A stretch of DNA of 15,532 nucleotides from Porodaedalea pini (Eukaryota; Basidiomycota; Agaricomycetes; Hymenochaetales; Hymenochaetaceae): assembly GCA_002794775.1 (NCBI GenBank), contig NBAY01000190.1, positions 1 through 15,532 on the forward strand, written 5' to 3'. Every line of letters begins with the position of its first letter. Position 1 is the stretch's first letter. Positions 7,243-15,532 of this stretch are shown piece by piece. The notes beneath the pieces are model-generated. The model searched no databases. It was not told the origin of the DNA and saw only the letters and a list, made by a program, of their open reading frames with translations. The position numbers and the translations under genes were made by a program.

Positions 7243-7980
7243 GATGCGCAGTTCTGTCAACATCGATGACCTCACTCTCATGCTTGGACATATCTCCGTT
7301 GTAATGAACATCAACCTTTTCATGACGAGCGCTGCCAATTTACCCCGTTCAGTTTCTGTCTTATTCTGGCATCCGGTTAACTACGGCACTAAGAGGCATA
7401 CATACTATATCCATGCTTTTTTAGATCGAAGGTTGACTCAGGTCTTAATCATTTCCTTTCGAAAAGGGACATAGCTTTGTACATCTAGGTCTGCTGGTAC
7501 TCACAATGGTCCTTGCTTTACAACCATAAATAAATCCGACTCGGTAGGGCTGTATCTCACAACGTTTGGTGTACATGACTGAATGACTTGAGTTATATTT
7601 TCAACCCACACAGACTGGCAATTCGATGTCGCGATCAACTGGAACTCGATGTATCAGTTCGTGCAAGACCAAACAGATGACCACTGCTTTCATTGTCATC
7701 GTCTTATCCATCGACCCGAAGATCTCTCCCTTTGTCAATTCTCCTGGTAACTGTCAACAGAGTCTCCACCGCACGATTTTCAGTCAGATTTGATCCTTAG
7801 CAGAGAGCAAAGCTCAATGTGTTTCGAAATACAAGGCTGCTCGACACTACACGTGCTGCAATGCAGTGTGTGGCAGGACAGATCTGATTCGGTCCCACCT
7901 TCGACTCAGAGAATGTACATGTATTAATACACAAAATCAGCGCCCAGGTGTGCTGAATATGGTTGCCAAAGGTCGCCATC
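7243..7980. other. Gene-poor stretch with exon-like segments, mainly minus strand
   Basis: The best segment is on the minus strand from 7653 to 7504: 50 open codons containing SVWVENITQVIQS and YSPTESDLFMVVKQGPL, ending exactly at a strong donor GTGAGT (7504-7499). A second minus-strand open segment lies upstream in another frame (about 7748-7655, with MTMKAVVICLVLHEL). No start, no complete splice chain and no known domain could be established. The plus strand also has open segments, including a GTG-start frame at 7229-7474. These may be pieces of an old gene or chance. Confidence 0.25.
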
Positions 7981-8890
7981 GGAATGTGCGGGACTCGGCC
8001 TCCGGCGCTCTTACTACTCCTGGGCTCCGAGGAAATATCAGGCGCACCGGTTTTCTATGATTTGTGGCAAGGTGAGTCGTATATTCTATGTTGGAGTCAA
8101 GCTTACTGCGTCTGCTCCTTTGCCTGCCGCCACAACAGGAATAGAGGAGCCCGATAGTTGGCAATTCATGTCGGCTGGATGTGAAATTGCGTGTTGCCTA
8201 TCGCCAAGGAGTAGGTCGAAACTGGACGCCGGTTCATGACGGAAGCGCCACTGGCTTTCCAAAGTCGAAGCCGAGTGCGGGTTGTACTTGAGCGGTGGGC
8301 ACCTGCTCTAACGCCGGGCGGAAGTAATGTCGTCGATACCTCCGTCGAGGCCACGGCGGCTACCGGGAAAAAACTCCGGTATGCACCGCTATGATGGTCA
8401 AGCAGATGAACGGCTTTGCGGAAGCAAACTAAGCCAGCTATCGAACGGTGCCCCACAACGAATCTTACTCCGAATTGACGATGACCGAGCCCGATCACGA
8501 TCTCGGACGTAGAGGCGGTTTGTCCGCCGACAGTGGCTCATGTCGGGAGCTAGCGCTCGGTACTGAGAGCCTCTTCTCCCGCGCGCTTCCCATGCTTGAA
8601 TCCAAACTTGTTGTATGATGGCAGCCAAGGCCTGTATGGAAGGAACCGGCTCCAAATATCAGTCAACTTATTCGATTCCGAGGTGCAAGCGGCCACACAT
8701 CAGAGCATGTCGCCTCATTAATTATGGTATGCCAAAGGAGCCAAGACGCCTTTAGCTCTATCCTAGGTGAGAATTTCGGCTCAAGATGAAAAGTTTCATC
8801 TGCATGCATTCGTTCACACCCAGTGCGATACTTTGCTCTTGTGATCATGCGCTATTCCCTCCTTGAATGTGTTTTACTGACAGTATCAAT
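7981..8890. other. No assignable gene; overlapping short open frames
   Basis: GC-rich sequence with several frames open at once on both strands, none over about 110 codons. A possible plus-strand intron at 8071-8137 (GTGAGT...ACAACAG, 67 nt) would join reading FYDLWQ to GIEEPDSWQFMSAG, but no start, end or domain could be established. A 52-codon plus-strand frame from ATG 8236 (begins MTEAPLAFQSRSR) is equally uncertain. Confidence 0.2.
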
Positions 8891-9912
8891 AATGCAGGTG
8901 TCCGATGTTGTTTACAACTTGAGCACGCATCATTCCAAACTCTGGAACTCCAATACCGGCGTGCTCTTCTCAGACGCGGATGAAGGTTCATGCCATGTGG
9001 GGGGACAAGAGCTGAAACAGGCGTTCAAAAGGAACACCGCCGCTGATATCACTGCTGGCCTTTCCGGCTGATCGTCGACCTTGCCACGGTCCATCAGTCA
9101 GGAAGCGAAAGGCAGAAGCGGCTCCCCATTTCGGATTTAGTTCAGCACTGCCAGGCAAGATATTTCAAATCTGATCCAGGACCCACGGCAGGGCATGAAA
9201 TCATCGTTGTGAGAAGTCTCCAGGCTTCTCGGACCTCCGCTTCAATTTTTTGAGTGGGAGGGAACAAGGGACTCGGAAGTCACTTCGCTAAAAGAAAGTT
9301 TGACTGACGGATGGAAGCGCTATTTGGACTTGAGCGCTCTGATATTGACGCCTCTGGGCGGCTTCTATATGCTGTGCAAGCACAGTTAATGCAAAAAGAA
9401 TGTATTTTCACTGCCTTCCCATTGGAGAGCAACTTCGCTCCGGGCGTACGTCGTAACAGGGGGCTGTAAGGCGACGATCTGACTTGTGTTCCTTTTGACT
9501 TGATATTGACAGTATAATGCTTCTAGGTGGATAAGCATACATTTGTGGTGATTGATTTCGATTGCGCGGTCCCCTTCGCTGCCTTGATACAGTCTGATAT
9601 CAAATTTTCTGGGAGATGCAACGCAGCGGGACGGCACCCGCGCCAGAATTATATGCCGACCTGTGCTGTGTGCTTTACATCTCGTCATTTTGTTTTGTTT
9701 TCCGCTAGTCGCTGTTTTCCCCGAACATCGCACGCCGTACGGGCTTCCCGGTGAAAAATTATGTTTGCTGCCGAGTACGATTTGTGGCAAGGTTGATCAA
9801 GGGACGAGGTTCAATGTGGAAGAGGCCATTGATCCTGAGCTTAAATTGACTGTGTGGTACATTGCTAGATCAGTCTTGAAGCATGAATCTGCATTGGGAG
9901 GCGGTCTTTGAG
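8891..9912. other. No assignable gene; scattered exon-like open segments on the plus strand
   Basis: Three plus-strand segments look somewhat like exons. One is 8898-9071, after an acceptor-like AATGCAG (contains SKLWNSNTGVLFSDADEG). A second is 9213-9389 (58 codons with SLTDGWKRYLDLSALI). The third is the end of the frame 9663-9911 (contains KVDQGTRFNVEEAIDPELK). They are in different frames, and I could not link them with convincing introns. A 134-codon open frame lies antisense at 9790-9386 and starts at TTG. No domain was recognised; this may be decayed gene or repeat sequence. Confidence 0.2.
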
Positions 9913-11406
9913 CGAGGAACGCACCCCCTAGATTCACGAGAAAGATTGACTGCCCCTTGAAATGAACGAGCATTTGCCTCTCTTTCCGAAGAGTGGATTG
10001 ATTTTGGAGGATTGATCATTGTGTTTCAAGTTGCGAGATCGGCGGATGTGGCTGCCTCGCTGTGATGATCTGTAGAAAAAAGTGAAACGCCTCCGCTCTT
10101 TTTCATTTCCATTCTTCAGAGATAGAAAAGAGATGAAAATGATACTCTCCATTTCGAATCGCCACTTCGAGTAGATGTATGCTCCCAAAAAGGAAAATCC
10201 CGACTGTTGAGTTTGAAGTGGGATCGTCCATCGTCCGGAGCGCTGCAGCCTCTCACTTGGTCAGATCCTCGCAACTTGTTGCTGCACTTCATGGAAAACC
10301 TTGTTCTCCAGACGAGAAGATATATCCGTGGACGACAAAGGGCCATCGGCGCTTTTATAATCTAGACGCCTTCATACGCAAGTGCATCACTGCATCTGTT
10401 TACGTGGCATTTTTGCTGTGATCCGAACCTCGATTTTCTCTGACCGTCTCCACCTCTGCACTGGCACCTCTGATGCGCATGGTCTGTCTGCGATTGCGTG
10501 CGATTTGGCGTCTACAATCTGAGGCAGACGCGTTTTTGGAGGAAACTCGTAGCTTTGTTCAAAACAGCCTGTGCACAAGCGGCTTCAAGTTTAGCATTCA
10601 AGGGCGCCGGGTTATTCATTGCGTTAAGAGATGCGATCAAGAGCAGTTAGCATCGCTGATGATGGCTGTCGCCGGGTGAGTGACTCTAGGCTACGTATAT
10701 TCAGGCGAGTGACAAAAGACCCTGCGATCGTTTTCTGTGGCACTGTCATCCACGGCTTTCATGTCTGGAGTACTTGTAACCTCTCCTTAGAAGCAGATCG
10801 CGTCTCTTCACGACCCTCACTTGATCATCGCGTTTCTTTCTTTCTATCGCCTGCACCACCGTTACAGTGGTGCCATCTTGTCATCGCCAGGCAGCCGTTG
10901 AGCTTCCTACCCACCCGTAGAAGCCGAGCGGTCAGAGGACAGATGATTTGCGGTGGTCCAAATTTGCCTCTCAGATAGTTCATACGACGTGCATCGCCTT
11001 CGTTCCCGCCAACAGCTCTGTCGTCACGACTGGCTCACGACTCCCTGTACATTGTACTCCTGCGTTGCGCTGCACTGCTTTGACTCGATCACTCCAGCCT
11101 CCGTTCAAAAGGACGCGATTAGTTCGCTTCGTTGGTTTCTCAGAAGCTATCGAGACCAGCACGCGCCAGCCAGGGTCGCGCGCCTGTCGTTCGACTTCCG
11201 TCATTAACTATCACTCACTTGCATTCGCATCCGCACGTTGTCTACAGGCATACTACATAATAACCTACATCCGCTCTAGTACCCACGACTCGTCAAGCCC
11301 ACAATTTAAACGACACCTAATCTTCGAAGAGCTCAAGAACTTATAGCGCCCTTTCGCACCCGTATCCTCAGTAATTTCAAATAATCCCTCATCCGTCCCG
11401 AACCAA
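9913..11406. other. No clear gene; upstream and 5' UTR region of the 11407 gene
   Basis: An 80-codon plus-strand frame at 10179-10421 (begins MLPKRKIPTVEFEVG) is the only open segment that attracts attention, and I cannot place it in a family. From about 10850 the sequence becomes C- and T-rich on the plus strand, as usual in fungal promoters and 5' UTRs. An open frame at 10948-11346 falls in this part and has the composition of leader sequence. The last 60 bases before 11407 are A/C-rich and lead to the start context ACCAAATGGC. Confidence 0.35.
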
Positions 11407-12795
11407 ATGGCTTTCAATCCTTGGACCGATCCACGACAGCAACAGGCTCTCCAGTCTCCCTTCGAGCAGCGCAGAGAATCAGGAACGTCTGCCTTGCAGC
11501 AGTACACGGGGAGCTCCTCACAGGTGTGTTCCTGTCCATCCTAGTACCAAAAGCGCCTTCGCTGACGCGATTTACAGCGCGCTCCTCGGGTTGGCCCGAT
11601 CCGTACAATGACACCAAACGAATTTCACACCCATTCGAGATCATCAGTTTCGAGTCTGAGCGGTGCAATGGGCACAGCTTCCACGTCACAGCGACCAAGA
11701 CCCTCGCCGGAGCAGTCTTCAAATTCATCCCCATCTAGTGATGGGTCAAATCATCACCGAGAATTGCAACTACAATGGGATATGGGGATATCAAGCGTGG
11801 GCGTCTCAAACGCTCATTCTACACACGCCCAAGACTTATTATCTCCTGGGAACACCCATGCTGTCCTCCTACTCGAGGGCCTCGACGTCAACCAAGGCGT
11901 CCACTCACCCTATACACCCTCTTCCACTCTATCTGACCTTCCTGACAACCAATCCTCTGTATTCGGCATGTCGCACGCACAACCCTACGCATCATCTGTC
12001 GGACGCTTCTACACTCCTCAACGGGCTTCATCTACTAATGGCATCGGTCAGTCATCGCCTGATATGCTGGCCCCGTCATATCCACAATCTGCTCCTGCAG
12101 ACCACCTAGGGTTCCCGCAGGGCAATATTGGAATGACTATGCATAATACGCCATCACCACCCAACGCTTTCGCATCGTCGTCCTCATCTTCGGAGACCGA
12201 GAGACTCAAGCAGATCATTCGTGAGCTGCAGTCTCAGAATCAGGAGCTGTATTCGCGTGTCGAACAGCTACAGAGCGAGGTCACCGCATCTCGATTTGCT
12301 CAGGCCAGCGGTATAGCGTCACCAGCGGATTCTCTGGCAAACTCGAGTTTTGGTCTATCGGTCCACGGGCAGGGACAGACGTCTCCACAGATGGAGGCAT
12401 CGTGGCGACGTCGCACCGATGCTCGCGTACGGAAGTTCTGTTCTCCGAATAGGGCGGGGAACGCTCTTTGTGCTTGGCACGACACGCGGCGCGAGCGTCG
12501 CGCATACCCGCCTCGGATGGCGCCTACGGGAACGCTGAACTGTGGATGCACCGTCGCAGAAGCGCTCTTCGAAGAGAGTCTCTCACGTCACGGTGTTGGG
12601 AGCTACTTGCCTGGTGACAACGTGCGCATGGATCCCGCGCTGCGTAACCCGCTCCTGCGCTTACTTCAGACGCGCTACGGGTACCGCGACGGCGATTTTG
12701 AGCGCGACCCGGCGACGGGCCAGTGGAATGAGAATGAAGGCCACGAGCGCTGGGAGGCTGAGCTGCAGCGCACCGGCGGAAAGTGTCACCGTTGA
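11407..12795 (+). CDS. Conserved-looking hypothetical protein with coiled coil and Cys/His C-terminal domain
   Basis: Two exons, 11407-11523 and 11578-12795, encode 444 residues. The 54-nt intron has donor GTGTGT, branch CTGAC (11562-11566) and acceptor TTTACAG, and it is in phase 0. ATG 11407 is chosen because it has a good context and splices in frame; the first ATG in exon 2 (11608) would lose 49 residues. The N-terminal half (to about 240) is Ser/Pro/Gln/Asn-rich and probably disordered. Residues 245-285 (ETERLKQIIRELQSQNQEL ... ) form a leucine-heptad coiled coil. Residues about 318-430 form a compact basic domain with FCSPN, CAWHDTRRERRAYPPRMAP, LNCGCT, GVGSYLPGDNVRMDPALRNP and RYGYRDGDFERDP. 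C327, C337, H340, C361 and C363 could bind metal. The layout resembles a DNA- or chromatin-associated regulator, but no function is established. Confidence 0.82.
11524..11577 (+). other. Spliceosomal intron of the 11407 gene
   Basis: GTGTGT...CTGAC...TTTACAG, 54 nt, phase 0. It contains in-frame stops, so it must be removed to link the first 39 residues to the large second exon. Confidence 0.8.
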
Positions 12796-13249
12796 TCGGA
12801 CAAGCTTCGGCCCGATACTCGAATTGTCGAGGCAATGCTGTCCTCAGGCAGGAGCCGCCGCCAACTGCGCCCTTGCCAAAGGATTCCATCCGAGATTCGC
12901 TTCCACCCGTTAACACCATCAGCGCTGTATATTTTTATATTTTCGTCTTCGACTTCTCTATAAATATTTATTTCTTGTTAGATATTTTCATTAGGACGTT
13001 CTGGCACATACATATCTTTATGCTCTCGGTTTCCTCAACCTCATTTTCCCACCTCTCGCACGGAACCACTAATCAAACATGTCCCATCTTTGTAACTCAC
13101 ACTGTCCTTGCTATTCACACTTTGCTGTCATCATATATCCAGCACCACTGTCTCGCTAGCCTGACCTCCCTTGATTCTGCTATGTATACTGGAACTCTAA
13201 TCAGTGCTCATCAGTCCGTTGATGATGCACACTAATAAAATTTCTAATA
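12796..13249 (+). other. 3' flank of the 11407 gene
   Basis: AT-rich from about 12925 (TATATTTTTATATTTTCG and a TATAAATATTTATTTC run), as expected of a fungal 3' UTR and polyadenylation region. No recognisable coding potential; the open frames here overlap the upstream coding end or are simple T/C-rich sequence. Confidence 0.5.
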
Positions 13250-13525
13250 ATGTTTGAAACGCTGCTGCCGCTTACTCCAATGATGAGTCTTCCAAGTGGG
13301 TCGCCGAGCTCGAATCACGGCTCAACGAAAGAAAGCGAGACATCAGATCGCAACTATTAATGCGTGGGTGGAATTTTGCGGCGGGTCTTATCCTGTCCAG
13401 TAGCGGAAGAGCGTGCAGAGTTCGTGGCGTCTCGAAGCATCGAAGTCTCCGAAGACTCAAGTTCGCCTGCTAAGCGAAAGCGAAAGATATCAGGGATGGT
13501 GCTGCGTCGAAACGCGAACAATTAG
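13250..13525 (+). CDS. Doubtful small gene or gene fragment with a basic KRKRK motif
   Basis: The 3' segment 13401-13525 reads AEERAEFVASRSIEVSEDSS then PAKRKRK, a likely nuclear-localisation type motif, and ends at TAG 13523. An acceptor CTGTCCAG ends at 13400. Two upstream joins keep the frame. ATG 13250 (MFETLLPLTPMMSLP) could splice from GTGGGT at 13296 across a 105-nt intron. Alternatively the overlapping frame with KWVAELESRLNERKRDIRSQ could splice from GTGGGT at 13364 across a 37-nt intron, which is very short. It could equally be the tail of a decayed gene. No family recognised; convergent with the Som1-like gene 86 bp away. Confidence 0.3.
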
Positions 13526-13611
13526 TTGGGCGAGAGGGACTTCTATTTTTATTTACAAACCACTGCATAGGGGTGGCAACACGTTGCGTGAGACTGTTCC
13601 GCCACTGGTAG

Positions 13612-14178
13612 TCACTGTTCGCCCTCAGGGGATTTCATAATAGCCCACCACGGCTTGCCTTTCGGTAGTATGCTGTTGTGAAGCACGGGGGGATGAATGG
13701 GTCGAGCAGAAAATGGTCCGAAGGTATGTCGCAACAAACGATTTGAAAGTGATTTAGCATAGTGCCGGTAGGTCAGAAAGGGTCGAGTGGCCGAAGTAAA
13801 CAAATCGTACATAGCTTTGGATGGAAGAACAATTTCGCCTGTTGTCGAGTCGATGGAGATTGATCGTGTTATCTCCACTGCGGGTTTGTTCGGACAACTA
13901 AAACGAACACTGAAGGTCAGTGTCTATCACAGCGGCGAAGAGGTTTTGGGGCATGTACGGAACAGCGGAAACGCTCGAATGATAAGTATGGCCATCGTTA
14001 CTTACACTCTGAATATCCGCGGCATGGGGAAGCAGTGAACTTGGGCGGTTTCGCCCTTCCCCGCTTCGATTTCACAAGTATGCTGCAAGATTTCTAGAAT
14101 CTGGCATCTTGAGACTCCTTTTTCTAATTTTTCCTTATTTTCTGGAAGGCGTTGGTCATTTTGCAGAGTTTTGCTCAT
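13612..14178 (-). CDS. SOM1: Twin-CX9C protein resembling Som1, mitochondrial inner-membrane peptidase subunit
   Basis: Exon 1 is 14178-14006 and exon 2 is 13897-13612, encoding 152 residues. ATG 14178-14176 has A at -3, and TGA is 13614-13612. The 108-nt intron has donor GTAAGT (14005-14000), branch CACTGAC and acceptor TTTTAG, phase 2. The spliced protein has C25-X9-C35 (CQILEILQHTC) and C49-X9-C59 (CFPMPRIFRVC) followed by PNKPAVEIT. This twin-CX9C layout marks intermembrane-space proteins folded by Mia40, and the C.ILEILQ..C / C.P..R.FR.C / VE.T pattern is that of fungal Som1, which works with Imp1/Imp2 in processing inner-membrane proteins. A C-terminal extension of about 85 residues (TRPFLTYRHYAKSLSNRLLR, ends PWWAIMKSPEGEQ) is longer than in yeast Som1. 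An acceptor 12 bases earlier (at 13910) would also keep frame but would spoil the second CX9C. Confidence 0.78.
13898..14005 (-). other. Intron of the Som1-like gene
   Basis: GTAAGT...CACTGAC...TTTTAG on the minus strand, 108 nt, phase 2. It falls inside the second CX9C motif, between the codons for Arg57 and Cys59. This splits the gene so that neither exon stands out as an open frame. Confidence 0.72.
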
Positions 14179-14351
14179 TTTGAGTGTCAGTGGTTGAGTT
14201 CAAGAGAGTAACAGTGAAATCCAAGCGGCTAATCGAATCACGCCGTGGGAAAACACGCATTACCGTGAAATCTTTTCGTAGGTCAGTCGATCTCGTCCTC
14301 CTCTTCCATCCACCATCTCCTCCTCACATCTCCGTTTAATCCTCTCAAAAA
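14179..14351. promoter_or_regulatory. Divergent promoter shared by the Som1-like gene and SAHH
   Basis: Only 173 bp separate the two start codons. The SAHH side carries a long pyrimidine-rich tract (about 14287-14346), typical upstream of well-expressed fungal genes, and no TATA box is visible. The octamer GTGAAATC appears twice (about 14214-14221 and 14265-14272). Regulation from a common region is inferred from the geometry. Confidence 0.6.

Positions 14352-15532
<1,181 letters not shown>

Noticed and set aside
9527..9754. IDFDCAVPF on the plus strand, reminiscent of the DFD/DLA motif of fungal FunK1-type kinases
   Set aside because: No catalytic loop (HRD-like) or other kinase motif could be found upstream; a single short motif is not sufficient.
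9386..9790. 134-codon minus-strand open frame
   Set aside because: Starts at TTG, has no recognisable motif and is antisense to other open segments; not enough to call a gene.
8059..9793. 15-nt repeat GATTTGTGGCAAGGT at 8059 and 9779
   Set aside because: No similarity extends beyond the 15 bases; one such match in 15 kb is not strongly unexpected.
10948..11346. 132-codon plus-strand open frame upstream of the 11407 gene
   Set aside because: Composition is that of C/T-rich fungal leader sequence, no motif, and it lies where the promoter and 5' UTR are expected.
12524..12919. 131-codon minus-strand open frame
   Set aside because: Antisense to the conserved-looking C-terminal domain of the 11407 gene and its 3' end.
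13787..14038. 83-codon plus-strand open frame
   Set aside because: Starts at a non-ATG codon and is antisense to the Som1-like gene, crossing its intron.

Overview
The window reads as genomic DNA of a basidiomycete fungus, probably an agaricomycete. The reasons are dense short spliceosomal introns (about 50-70 nt, GT...CTNAN...AG), an eight-intron S-adenosylhomocysteine hydrolase (SAHH) gene, and a Tf1/Ty3-type chromovirus. No prokaryotic features were seen. The taxonomic guess is inference; the gene calls come from direct translation and splice-site reading.

Positions 1-5614 hold most of a Ty3/gypsy LTR retrotransposon of the chromovirus group, plus strand. The 5' LTR lies outside the window. 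Gag (from 508, with its frame open further upstream) ends in a zinc knuckle. Pol lies in the -1 frame and carries protease, reverse transcriptase, RNase H, integrase and chromodomain. It overlaps gag by 46 nt, and the overlap contains a canonical -1 slippery heptamer followed by a stem. Pol is interrupted by one in-frame TGA at 3351-3353, inside RNase H. The pol stop codon directly abuts a 413-bp 3' LTR (5202-5614), bounded by TGTTAG...CTAACA and preceded by a G-rich polypurine tract.

The LTR ends inside a decayed, multi-exon minus-strand gene (ATG at 6504, running left to 5615). The element appears to have inserted into it, so the rest of that gene should lie left of the 5' LTR. Positions 6505-11406 hold no complete gene that I can recognise. 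There are scattered exon-like open segments, one perfect 12-bp hairpin, and the upstream region of the next gene.

Positions 11407-12795 encode a two-exon, 444-residue protein with a low-complexity N-terminal half, a coiled coil and a conserved-looking Cys/His C-terminal domain. A doubtful small gene or fragment lies at 13250-13525. On the minus strand, 14178-13612 encodes a two-exon, 152-residue twin-CX9C protein resembling Som1, a subunit of the mitochondrial inner-membrane peptidase. It is easy to miss because an intron splits it. Its ATG lies 173 bp from that of the SAHH gene (14352 to the window end, partial), so the two share a short divergent promoter.
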